A stretch of DNA of 42,417 bases, from contig OMWS01000022.1 of the NCBI GenBank assembly GCA_900314825.1, positions 1-42,417 on the forward strand, written 5' to 3'. Positions 33,801 to 40,742 of this stretch are shown piece after piece (the first letter of the stretch is position 1; the number at the start of each line of letters is the position of its first letter). Below the pieces are notes generated by a model. The model ran no database searches. It was not told where the DNA came from and worked only from the letters and a program-made list of their open reading frames with translations. This DNA is from an uncultured Veillonellaceae bacterium (GTDB taxonomy: Bacteria; Bacillota; Negativicutes; Selenomonadales; Selenomonadaceae). The translations under genes were made by a program, and so were the position numbers.

Positions 33801-35098
33801 AGCCAATCCGGCGTGAGCCAGTTTGCCTGATCCTCCGGCCCATACTTGCTGATGTAACCTACGAAACCAAGGTCTGGCGTGGCCTGATCCTTCATGAAAC
33901 GAAACATCGTGCGCTGAGAGGCCGCATAGTTCTCCGCAACACGGGACAGGAGCTTGATGGTCATGGGGTGCATCGGGCAGAAATTTTTGATCTGATTGGT
34001 GATCTTGTCATCCAGCCCAGCGATCTCTGGCAAGCTGGAATGGATGTTCTTGAGCACCGACCTGCGTGCTTCCTCCCAGTGGTCCGTCATGCCAGTCCGA
34101 ATCGTGATCGAGCCTGCAATCAAATCATAGGCTGCATCCGCGCTGACATGGAACTCCACCTGATGAAAACGATGCGTGATCAGCTGATAACGGTCGTTCG
34201 TCAAGTTTTGGATCATTTCCTGCGACTTATGGACGATGAACATCCAGTAGAGCGGCTCGACCTTGGAGAATTCAGACAGCTGCTGGAGGATCGTGATGTC
34301 ATCACTATGAATGATATACTCCGTAAATTCGTCCCAGAGGAAAAAGATGCCGGATTTTTCCAGGTGATTATGCTCGATGACAGCGCTTACCCATTTCTTG
34401 AATGTTTCGAGGCTGTCCACAAGTCCCCAGTTGTACTGGCGGATGACCTCAGCGGTTCTCTGAAGCGCCTTGAGGTCTCCATCGTCAATCGCGCTCTGCA
34501 GTTCCTCCACGGTACCATAATCATTTCCAAGCGATGTAGTCTCGAGGATGTACTCCCAATTGTGAAGCGGACTGTGCACCTGTGCCTTGACCGCATCTGC
34601 CAAAGAGGCATCCGCATAATCCGCCTGGTCGCCAAATTTCGCCGCCAGCGCTTCACGGATGGCTTTTTCCGCCTCCATCAGAATCGCGTTGCCGTTCAGC
34701 AGGCCTGTGCAGCCGGTTTTCCAAATCACAAGGAAATCGCCGCCCTTGTTCCGGCACTTCATGAACCGGTTACGGTACTTCGAAAGGCGGCTGTTCTTCG
34801 ATAGATACTCGTCGATGACAGACGGTGGGTCCTCCATCAAGTGCTTCACGAGGATGGCTGCATAGCTCTTGCCAGTACCATACGTGCCATGCACCCAAAA
34901 GGAGCGCCGGAGATCGTTTCCCTCGTTGTCGACGCCTTCCCTGTTCAGCGACTGACAAAGGACCTCCATCAGATTTTCCATGTCATCGCCGACAATGTAC
35001 TCGCGCCAAAGATTCTTATTTCTGGTATCGGAATCAATGTCGACAACGGATTCGAATGTCGGGCTGATTTCGATATAATCGCTGTACTTTTTCTGCAT
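30872..35098 (-). CDS. brxC: BrxC/PglY-type large ATPase of BREX
   Basis: This 1,408-aa protein is the big P-loop ATPase typical of BREX. Walker A is GTYGTGKS at 71-78, following VDIDSDTRNKNLWREYIVGDD. SGIFFLWDEFTEYI near 248 provides the Walker B aspartate and glutamate. A long helical remainder follows, with a lysine-rich segment near the C-terminus (LKQAQQEKAKKEKLAGTKKNVRN). BrxC proteins are about 1,200-1,400 aa, so it is full length, and it probably forms the DNA-remodelling or scaffold core with PglZ and BrxP. ATG 35098 has AAAGGGG and AGGACA upstream, and there is a 17-bp gap from brxP. The reading frame is intact over 4.2 kb. Confidence 0.92.
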   Translation of the reverse strand: MQKKYSDYIEISPTFESVVDIDSDTRNKNLWREYIVGDDMENLMEVLCQSLNREGVDNEGNDLRRSFWVHGTYGTGKSYAAILVKHLMEDPPSVIDEYLSKNSRLSKYRNRFMKCRNKGGDFLVIWKTGCTGLLNGNAILMEAEKAIREALAAKFGDQADYADASLADAVKAQVHSPLHNWEYILETTSLGNDYGTVEELQSAIDDGDLKALQRTAEVIRQYNWGLVDSLETFKKWVSAVIEHNHLEKSGIFFLWDEFTEYIIHSDDITILQQLSEFSKVEPLYWMFIVHKSQEMIQNLTNDRYQLITHRFHQVEFHVSADAAYDLIAGSITIRTGMTDHWEEARRSVLKNIHSSLPEIAGLDDKITNQIKNFCPMHPMTIKLLSRVAENYAASQRTMFRFMKDQATPDLGFVGYISKYGPEDQANWLTPDWLWDYFFTRESDFSDKETKVPEYIRHFEESRALVESDENAYRVFKTALLLMALMSSTKGLYIGKRTRDGISATEECLDNCLAGVMNKARIHDLLKTMQDSKILVLDKDAHGNVRLQLPFSGTTSDEFDAHLNANDKKYSRYQMFSKDGVFAKEFEKRAVDENDAVCKRMKIAVCCAETNSINTRLAEVMKDLEKCPYKLGLLLVSVSSEPQAASIQSTLQTKASESKEPRLTIALMKTPFSDGKRKDWLTAITKQEMASMSGQTGSANNFQMEAQKILLTWVSEAVSGGKMIAYNGNQAWGNQYGMMHLRKTIRTNVLDAIFKYAPENIVVTNTAYKACNESAPLAGIQRSSKNSQLKNVLNSLKNEGLLELAKIDEMAGAQGNKAANSIAALAKLIKKEMESGYKVNLSDLWTKLQHAPFGYYDTIACGVLMGYVFSCYKNSKYTWIDKAQSPQILAESTIGKMVVEMCKGRMTTDYLSAGSITWQKFSGYLEKIFDLKVEQVAEQTTGWHNTREAVTKCGAPFWVLKYLPADSWKNEELRSAAEKVIDNIQCFIMTQAGDVETVETAMSNVLQLMQGRGRIRVVLAKAFQDKNQMSEAFRIFLFRASPELQTIASKLDIQPEELSDKLHSVMPGAIYSWTEDDVKAKLDDIVGEYKYLEAIGNVQDKVYHSLEAAQKDLANLFKHLRIPMAAIAQLNPVWHPALNVLYKVSQGGASHLTPEERENDISTLETYGTYAKDCLADGKPVLREILEKRQIECTPDELVTVYNGLKDVSCNASLTQFDKELNAQMGKIHFARNKVTLQETWKTLTGMDTVRDWCTTFDVPILWIVPHELQKPIRTLLDVQKQNHTLNTSVASAIQALQNMDASLLYDKDKIASAFLATVGNEYLDIWNTEHAAIITKAKTKLGNDMSAWGVSDLITLQKMLKQAQQEKAKKEKLAGTKKNVRNMNEAILKDRVSAFLDAHPEYCDDFAG

Positions 35099-35115
35099 TG
35101 TCCTGTGCCCCTTTG

Positions 35116-37458
35116 TTAGTCCTCTTGCGCCAAATCGATGATATCATTGCTCGAATAGTTCTCGAGGATGATGTTGTCGAGGTTCCCGACGAAGGAGACC
35201 CGTATATGCTTCGGAAAGCTGATGGCCAGCCCTTGGACCTGTTCACGGAAGGCCTTCAGATCGATGCCATAGATATCATGCGGCGATATGCCACGCGCAT
35301 CCGGGTTGTTGTGCGCGTTGGCAAGCTCCGTAAAGGTGAAAGACTTCTTTCCCACGTGCTCAGCGTAGAGATACAGCGCGTACAGGAGTGCTACCGCATC
35401 AGGATAGTCCCAGCCATCGCGAAGATAAGAATAGGTATTCCTTGTCAATTCGATAGGTATTCCCTGTTTCAGCGAAGCACCGATCGGCGACATACGAAAC
35501 GTTTCTGTCAAGGCTGTAATGGCATTTTCTCTTGTCGATTTCGAGTAGCTTTCGCCAATCATAACCACAAGATCGCCCTTTTCATATGTTGCTCCAACTT
35601 CTGCGTTAAGGCAATACCAGCGTGAAATAACTGAATTATAGCAAAGATTGGCCCAGACGATTGCCCACGTAAAAGGATTGTATGATCCGAACGGTGTCAT
35701 TTTCTCGAATAATTCGGTAGGCACCAAGCTTTTGCTTTTATCGATGGCCAACAATCCGCTTTCCTTTAACCACGCCTTTAGTCCTTCGTATTGCCGATTA
35801 CCAAGAACGCCCATCGAAAAACATTTGACTCCATCATTCATATAATGTTCGAGCCACGCCTGTCGCAATCCGAAGTGCTGGTATGGGTTCATTCCTTTCA
35901 TATTCATCGAATTCGATCCCCCTGTAATACTCAATGAGCGTGCAATCATACAACTTTTCTCAGAAAACGTTAGGCAGTTTGAACAATGCACACACAGAGA
36001 TTCGCGTATCAATATTTTCCCATTTTCCTGTATTGTAAACGCACCAGTCGGGCACTGTACCATACATGCTTTGCACCCTTCACAATAAGCTACTTTATAG
36101 GCTATGCCCCTCAAATGGCTGATAACGAATCTATCCATCAAAGAGAACGGCATATACGAAACAATGGTGCATTTATCGGATATTTGAATGTTATAAGAGA
36201 AATTTATATTCCCGATTTTTTGCACACCAGTAGTTTCATCTTGTTCAACAATGGTGCCCAGTAAAGGAGAAACGTCATTCCACGATTGTGTCATTCCTTC
36301 TATTGTGAATGTTATCGTATCATTTTTGATTTGTTCTTTTACACGGTTTCCTCCATTGGGAAGACCACGCCCTCCCATCCGAGCTTTCCATCCGCCGCCC
36401 TCAATGTATTTCGTAACCTCGGATTTGACTTTTGTCTTTTTCGCATATTGCTCCACTTTATTCAACAAAGGCCGCATTTCATTTTCGTAATAATGATTAG
36501 CGATTCCATCCCACCAATCCGATGACATCGGGCAAACCATGCAACCCACACGAAAGAGACCGAGGCGGTAAGCATTGTTAAAGAGTATGCCTTTATGCAA
36601 CAAGTGGCAATACACTTCAGCAGTATTCCACTTATGGATAGGGCTTGCATTAATCTGGCTTATGTTTTTTGCTCCGATACTAACCTCACCATACTTGGCC
36701 CTACGTGCGCTTTCTTCTGCGCGAACCCCATCAAAAACAACAGCTTTTGCATTATAACTATGAGTCAGTTGCCTCAGCTTAAGTATCGTTGGAACTGATT
36801 TATGTACTGCACAGCACCAACGCATCCTTCTCCCCGGCGGTCCAAACTCATCCCAGGTTTCCTCCGGATCCATATGGCACTTTGCTTCTTCAAACCGTAG
36901 CTGCGGCCAATGCTGCTTGGCCTTTTCCACGGCTTTCAGCGTATCTGATAGCTCCATGCCCGTATTGCTGAATACGACGTAGAAATCACTAGGAGCAAGT
37001 GCTTTTGCCGTCAGATCAAGAAGCACCAGCGAGTCCTTGCCCCCGGAAAACGCACAGACAAACGCAAATCCCTTCTGCCTATATTTTTCATGCTGTTCCT
37101 GAATGAAGCTAACCGCTTTCTGTTCCAGGCTCGTCATCAGGGAACGATTCACTTCGTAAAGCCTATCGACATCCACCGGCTGGAGCTTTAGCCGTTCATC
37201 TGTCAGGCGTTTGATCGTCGGTTTCGTATAAAAACCGCCACCTTGCGCTTCGGCTACCGGCTTTCCATTCAAAACATACCGACGTACACCTTCTGCCCAG
37301 AGCAAGGGCGCGTCCGTATCCTTTGGATAATCCCAATAGGCATCCATACCGAAAAAATCCAGTTCTTCATGGAAGACCGGACGGATTTCCTTCTGTATCT
37401 TTGCATCAATCGTCAGCCGATAGATGCCGTATTCCTTCGTCCATTCATATCCATACAA
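35116..37458 (-). CDS. brxP: BrxP: PAPS-reductase-like PP-loop protein fused to ferredoxin and DUF4007 domains
   Basis: This 780-aa multidomain protein is the marker of type 4 BREX. The PP-loop ATP-pyrophosphatase motif is AFSGGKDSL (SGGKDS 138-143). Cys215-Cys216 (RWCCAVHK) and Cys306/Cys309 (GCMVCP) form the CC...CxxC pattern that holds a 4Fe-4S cluster in APS reductase and DndC-like enzymes. A ferredoxin module follows at about 455-510: CEGCKACMVQCP and CVHCSNC, plus another cysteine. Residues from about 520 to the end form a DUF4007-type helical domain. DndC, the related enzyme of phosphorothioation, adenylates the DNA backbone and inserts sulfur. Translation starts at TTG 37458 with GAGGGAGA upstream. 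It could act as a sulfur-based DNA modifier, which is inferred. Confidence 0.9.
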   Translation of the reverse strand: MYGYEWTKEYGIYRLTIDAKIQKEIRPVFHEELDFFGMDAYWDYPKDTDAPLLWAEGVRRYVLNGKPVAEAQGGGFYTKPTIKRLTDERLKLQPVDVDRLYEVNRSLMTSLEQKAVSFIQEQHEKYRQKGFAFVCAFSGGKDSLVLLDLTAKALAPSDFYVVFSNTGMELSDTLKAVEKAKQHWPQLRFEEAKCHMDPEETWDEFGPPGRRMRWCCAVHKSVPTILKLRQLTHSYNAKAVVFDGVRAEESARRAKYGEVSIGAKNISQINASPIHKWNTAEVYCHLLHKGILFNNAYRLGLFRVGCMVCPMSSDWWDGIANHYYENEMRPLLNKVEQYAKKTKVKSEVTKYIEGGGWKARMGGRGLPNGGNRVKEQIKNDTITFTIEGMTQSWNDVSPLLGTIVEQDETTGVQKIGNINFSYNIQISDKCTIVSYMPFSLMDRFVISHLRGIAYKVAYCEGCKACMVQCPTGAFTIQENGKILIRESLCVHCSNCLTFSEKSCMIARSLSITGGSNSMNMKGMNPYQHFGLRQAWLEHYMNDGVKCFSMGVLGNRQYEGLKAWLKESGLLAIDKSKSLVPTELFEKMTPFGSYNPFTWAIVWANLCYNSVISRWYCLNAEVGATYEKGDLVVMIGESYSKSTRENAITALTETFRMSPIGASLKQGIPIELTRNTYSYLRDGWDYPDAVALLYALYLYAEHVGKKSFTFTELANAHNNPDARGISPHDIYGIDLKAFREQVQGLAISFPKHIRVSFVGNLDNIILENYSSNDIIDLAQED

Positions 37459-37476
37459 GTCGGTACTGTCTCCCTC

Positions 37477-39420
37477 TTATCTCACTTTGATGGTTACACG
37501 TGATCCGCTGGCATCCCATGCGAACCTTTCATCCTGTTTCAAGGCCTTGGGCATCTTCCAAATCAATTCATTTCCCCGAAGAATGCCCGCGTCCACCAGG
37601 TCTTCGCGGAGTTCCTCCGCTTCAAAATTCCGCTGCTCGATGTCGTCATCCATCATCCATGTCACCACGACATCCCCAAAATTTTGTATGGCATTGTCAC
37701 CTGTCACCAACATGGCATGGAGCGTTTCCACCGACTGGCCGCGCATCGCGGGAATCGTCCTTGCATTGAGTTGCTCGCTATAGCAGCGCAGGACGCTTTG
37801 CAGCAGCAGTGGCGTCCACGGTCGCCCTCCCGGCAACGAAGGAAGCTGCATCAGCCATGCATCCGGAAGGTGACGTAAAATGATATGACCGCCGACTTCA
37901 GCGAGCAACGTGCCAAGTGCTTTTTTGACCGCATCCATCCAACTCGTATCGACATGCATGCTCTCCGCATCCATCAGGATATCACTCTCATAGTAAAAAA
38001 ATACCGGTTCGCTGCCGACGCGCATCTGCATCCGCAAGTTGCCCGTTGCGATGCCCATCCGTTCCAGATACTCTGCCAAGGCAGAAAACGAGAACACGCC
38101 GCCCTGGTCTTTAGCATATTTCTTGTAAATGTCAAAATTCGAAGTGATGTTGTCCTCCAAACGGGAAATATGCATCTTGCCAGTGAATTTGTAACGCTTG
38201 CCATGATAGCCAACCTTCTTAAAAAGGTGTTGGGCCATATCATAGACCATTCGTTCCTCATTCATGCCATTGTCATTGAGGAACATGCTCATCTCTACTT
38301 TTGCAAACTCAAACAATTGGGTGGAGGAAACATATCCGTCATTTTTCTGCATCTGCTTTTCCAGGATATCTTCCAATTGAGCCGCGCCTTCGTCCCAACC
38401 GATGAAAGCATCTTGGTGGATCAGTTTCCCATTCATGTCGACGATGTGCATTGCCTCTGCAACGAATTGTCTTGTATTCTGCTTCGTCACGCCGAGGTCT
38501 TTTTTTAGGCTTTCGTATGACATGCCATCCGTATCTGCATCGAGTATCAGCTGCTCCACGCGCTCCACTTCGGGAGAGACGACCTGCAGCTCAGCAGGAG
38601 GTGTCTGTGGGACTTCATCGACCTGCGGCTTAGCAGGAGGTGTCTGTGGGACTTCATCGACCTGCGGCTTGGCGGGATGTGTCTGTGGGACTTCATCGAC
38701 CTGCGGCTTGGTGGGATGTGTCTGTAGGACTTCATCGACCTGCTCCTGTTCGGCGGCATGATTGGAAGACTCTGCGACTTGTAGCGGTTCCTCCTGATGC
38801 GGCTCATATGTCGTTTTTTGCGGCTCTGTTACGCAAATTTCCAAACCATCCTCGTCACACTTGCTGCATATCCATGCCGAATATCGAGCAACTTCCTCTT
38901 TCGACAGATTCCCTCGAATATACGCAGAAAAATTTGTGAGTTTTTGGAGCTGATCTTCATCCTTCCTGGGGCGAAGGGGAATGCTCCCATCACGCATTTT
39001 CGATCCGGCAAGCAGACGAATCCGAAGAGGGTACCGCCGCAGCATCTCGTCGCAGAAGCTGCGGAATGCGCAGGACGGCGTATCTCCTTTGTATGCGTCC
39101 TTCCCCACTTGCAAAACGAACTGCTGGGAATCGTCCGTTTTCGTTGCAGGATACAGAAGGGCCATGACATCTTCCAGCACTTTCTGTCGTTTGCCAATGC
39201 TGTACAGTTCGTAGTGGTTCATAAACGGCCACAACTTCAAGTTTTTTAGCTGGTCGAGCGTGCGAATGTCGTTTTTCGCTAACATATTCCTCAAAACAAG
39301 AAATTTTTCATCTTTCAAAAGTTCATCGACTTCGTTGAGGCTGCTCTGCTCTGTATGGTGATCCACCTGTTCTTTAGATGCAAGCATGGCTGTTTTCTCG
39401 GCAATCGTCATATGATTCAT
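37477..39420 (-). CDS. Large unknown protein of the BREX operon with tandem-repeat linker
   Basis: This product of about 647 aa is placed between the regulator and brxP. Residues up to about 80 include IRTLDQLKNLKLWPFMNHYEL, similar to a helix-hairpin-helix or RNA-polymerase alpha C-terminal type DNA-binding fold (weak). A domain with SKCDEDGLEICV ends near 200. A linker with four 13-residue repeats (VDEVPQTPPAKPQ-type) follows, then a winged-helix-looking DGMSYESLKKDLGVTKQNTRQFV near 290, and a C-terminal region of about 330 residues of unknown fold. I recognise no family. ATG 39420 overlaps the HTH gene by 47 bp, hence coupled. It may be the DNA-recognition or effector subunit, which is a guess from position and domain order. 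Confidence 0.7.
   Translation of the reverse strand: MNHMTIAEKTAMLASKEQVDHHTEQSSLNEVDELLKDEKFLVLRNMLAKNDIRTLDQLKNLKLWPFMNHYELYSIGKRQKVLEDVMALLYPATKTDDSQQFVLQVGKDAYKGDTPSCAFRSFCDEMLRRYPLRIRLLAGSKMRDGSIPLRPRKDEDQLQKLTNFSAYIRGNLSKEEVARYSAWICSKCDEDGLEICVTEPQKTTYEPHQEEPLQVAESSNHAAEQEQVDEVLQTHPTKPQVDEVPQTHPAKPQVDEVPQTPPAKPQVDEVPQTPPAELQVVSPEVERVEQLILDADTDGMSYESLKKDLGVTKQNTRQFVAEAMHIVDMNGKLIHQDAFIGWDEGAAQLEDILEKQMQKNDGYVSSTQLFEFAKVEMSMFLNDNGMNEERMVYDMAQHLFKKVGYHGKRYKFTGKMHISRLEDNITSNFDIYKKYAKDQGGVFSFSALAEYLERMGIATGNLRMQMRVGSEPVFFYYESDILMDAESMHVDTSWMDAVKKALGTLLAEVGGHIILRHLPDAWLMQLPSLPGGRPWTPLLLQSVLRCYSEQLNARTIPAMRGQSVETLHAMLVTGDNAIQNFGDVVVTWMMDDDIEQRNFEAEELREDLVDAGILRGNELIWKMPKALKQDERFAWDASGSRVTIKVR
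38581..38736 (-). repeat. Four 39-bp tandem repeats inside the unknown BREX gene
   Basis: Units at 38581-38619, 38620-38658, 38659-38697 and 38698-38736 differ at a few bases each. They encode 13-residue proline-rich repeats (VDEVPQTxPAxPQ). The length is a multiple of three, so copy-number change would lengthen or shorten the linker without breaking the frame. Confidence 0.9.
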
Positions 39421-39634
39421 CTTGCACCACTTCTTCTGGAATGTAGTCAACGATATCCGAAATCTGACAATTCAACGTTTGGCAAATCTTATTCAGAACC
39501 TTCGTAGAGAAATCTCCGCCTTTCCCCATAGCGGCTATGGCGTTCGTCGAAACATGAGCCTGCTTGTGCAGATCCGTCCGATTCATCTTTTTGTCAATCA
39601 GGAGTTTCCACAATTTGTCATAATTCATTGCCAT
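39374..39634 (-). CDS. YozG/Cro-type small HTH regulator of the BREX operon
   Basis: This 86-aa protein begins MNYDKLWKLLIDKKMNRTDLHKQAHVSTNAIAAMGKGG, the compact helix-turn-helix found in YozG-like XRE regulators. It continues FSTKVLNKICQTLNCQISDIVDYIPE, the closing helices. A short acidic, cysteine-containing tail follows. GAGGGAA lies before ATG 39634. It is the first gene of the operon, and its own promoter carries an inverted repeat (39687-39708) of a type such proteins bind, so negative autoregulation is likely. The 3' end overlaps the next gene by 47 bp. Confidence 0.88.
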   Translation of the reverse strand: MAMNYDKLWKLLIDKKMNRTDLHKQAHVSTNAIAAMGKGGDFSTKVLNKICQTLNCQISDIVDYIPEEVVQDESYDDCRENSHACI

Positions 39635-39676
39635 AGAATATTCCCTCTCGAACCGAAAAAAATACTTAATTGAATT

Positions 39677-39708
39677 ATTGTACGTTATCTTGATCAATTT
39701 ATCAAGAT
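39677..39708 (-). promoter_or_regulatory. BREX operon promoter with overlapping operator
   Basis: On the minus strand, TTGATA (39705-39700), a 17-bp spacer and TACAAT (39682-39677) form a good promoter 43 bp before the regulator start. ATCTTGAT...ATCAAGAT (39687-39694 and 39701-39708, 6-bp gap) is a perfect 8-bp inverted repeat covering the -35 box, and a further half-site TCTTGAT lies at 39711-39717. Binding of the encoded HTH protein there would block RNA polymerase. Confidence 0.7.
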
Positions 39709-39799
39709 TTTCTTGATAAAAGCAAGAATATTTATGGAATCCCCTTTATCACATCAACTTTGCCGAACCTGCCGTGTTCCAACGAAACGCTACTTGTAA

Positions 39800-39912
39800 A
39801 ATTCTAGAAAAAAAGACAAACGGGCAGAAGGAGACAACGTAAGACCATCGCGAGACGGCAAGCGACATTAGTCACTCTGGAATCCCACAGGTTCAACCGT
39901 GGGAAGACGCCA
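39800..39912 (+). mobile_element. Probable relic of an IS605/TnpB-type 3' end
   Basis: From 39800 a short frame ends RAEGDNVRPSRDGKRH (stop TAG 39869-39871), similar to the C-terminal tail of TnpB proteins (GE.VRP then basic residues). About 10 bp after it, the sequence GGAATCCCACAGGTT reads into AACCGTGGGAAG, an imperfect hairpin of the sort that forms the right end and omega-RNA 3' part of IS605/IS1341 elements. No intact TnpB frame or left end is present in the window. The match is from pattern memory, so confidence is modest. Confidence 0.4.
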
Positions 39913-39970
39913 ATATGTGCTTTCTGTGCCTTCACTCCCCAAAGCGGATGAGTGCCTCCATCCTCCGCAT

Positions 39971-40057
39971 TCAATCACCTGTACTAAAATTGAACTTCGC
40001 GAATTGCTCGTCTGACAGGACATCCCGCGCTTCATCAATAGCTTTTTTAGCCAGCAT
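39971..40057 (-). CDS. Tiny possible gene (28 aa)
   Basis: ATG 40057 gives MLAKKAIDEARDVLSDEQFAK and ends TGD, a charged helix with plausible codon use, following GGAG 10 nt upstream and the stop of the neighbouring gene by about 20 bp. It could be a real small protein or the tail of a decayed gene; I see no family. Confidence 0.3.
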   Translation of the reverse strand: MLAKKAIDEARDVLSDEQFAKFNFSTGD

Positions 40058-40079
40058 CCTTTCCCATCTCCACGCCAGC

Positions 40080-40277
40080 CTACATCCCCGTGTCGTAAGC
40101 GTCGCCGGCGAAGCTCTCCGTATAGTCCTTGAGGAACGCGGCGAAGAACTCCATATCGCGGTCGGAGATGCCATACCATTCCTGAAGCTGCGACAGGAAA
40201 CTTTCGCAGTTCTTCTGCAAGCCCGTTGTCTTGCTACCAGCCAGCGCCTGCAGGCCGGTCTGGATGTTTATGTCCAT
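40080..40277 (-). CDS. Small hypothetical protein
   Basis: A 65-aa soluble protein: DINIQTGLQALAGSKTTGLQ, then helical NCESFLSQLQEWYGISDRDMEFFAAF and KDYTESFAGDAYDTGM. No family recognised. The ATG at 40277 is preceded at 7 nt by GGAGGG, which lies just inside the end of the upstream gene, so the earlier ATG at 40292 (directly abutting the previous stop) is less likely. It is coupled to the gene at 40293-40694. Confidence 0.6.
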   Translation of the reverse strand: MDINIQTGLQALAGSKTTGLQKNCESFLSQLQEWYGISDRDMEFFAAFLKDYTESFAGDAYDTGM

Positions 40278-40292
40278 GTGGCTGCCCTCCAT

Positions 40293-40694
40293 TCACTCTC
40301 CAGAAAACTGTGATTCGAGAAGCGCAACGCCTTTTGCCGCGGCTCCTGCATCCGTCTTCGCCACTTTGACGAAACGTTTCACGAGCTCCCATTCGCTTCC
40401 ATAGGCCGTGACCATGTGGAGCGGACGTGTGACGCCATGCGGAACCTTCACTTTCTCCTCGTTCTCCTTGATCGGGGCTTCGAGGAATATGACGGCTGTC
40501 TCCGCAGCTTCAGGATGCTTCTTTGCAACCCCGACGAACCGCTTGATGGAATCCCACTCATCAGGCCATGCGCGGAGCATATGGCTTGGGCGGGCCTTGC
40601 TTTGAGACGGGTCGATCTTCTTGCGGCCTGCCGAATGGTGCGGGATACGTTCTACGGTTTCCTCGTTCTTCGCATCTTTGATTTCATCGGTCAT
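40293..40694 (-). CDS. Hypothetical protein with an internal repeat
   Basis: This 133-aa soluble protein contains two similar segments of about 40 residues. The first (near 34-75) reads ARPSHMLRAWPDEWDSIKRF followed by VGVAKKHPEAAETAVIFLE. The second (near 88-128) reads TRPLHMVTAYGSEWELVKRF followed by VKVAKTDAGAAAKGVALLE. Each unit looks like a short strand followed by two helices, with the RP.HM...EW..(I/V)KRF motif conserved, a pattern seen in small DNA-binding or antitoxin-like proteins, but I assign no function. It starts at ATG 40694 without a strong ribosome site and precedes the small gene at 40080-40277 directly. Confidence 0.6.
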   Translation of the reverse strand: MTDEIKDAKNEETVERIPHHSAGRKKIDPSQSKARPSHMLRAWPDEWDSIKRFVGVAKKHPEAAETAVIFLEAPIKENEEKVKVPHGVTRPLHMVTAYGSEWELVKRFVKVAKTDAGAAAKGVALLESQFSGE

Positions 40695-40742
40695 GGTACA
40701 TCACTTGCTTTCGTTCAGATATCGAAACGATTCCAACAAAAA

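Larger units (their letters stand above)
25701..39634 (-). other. Type 4 BREX phage-defence operon with a cysteine desulfurase
   Basis: Eight minus-strand genes lie in one tight unit: HTH regulator, 647-aa unknown, brxP, brxC, pglZ, zinc-ribbon protein, brxL and cysteine desulfurase. Successive genes overlap or lie 9-18 bp apart, and one promoter sits before the first. PglZ, BrxC, BrxL and a PAPS-reductase-like protein without a PglX methylase is the gene content that defines type 4 BREX. The unit is visibly AT-richer than the DNA on either side. The desulfurase could provide sulfur for the PAPS-reductase-like component, as DndA does for DndC. Confidence 0.85.

Noticed and set aside
32882..34804. 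640-codon open frame on the plus strand
   Set aside because: Antisense to brxC, whose Walker A region and length fit the family; no ribosome site and no domain in the antisense product.
38581..38736. CRISPR-like tandem repeats
   Set aside because: The 39-bp units are directly adjacent with no spacers and translate to a regular protein linker, so this is a coding repeat. I saw no CRISPR array or cas gene in the window.
39868..40179. 103-codon minus-strand frame
   Set aside because: It overlaps the small gene at 40080-40277 and the IS605-like hairpin and reads as Arg/Gly/Trp-rich noise.
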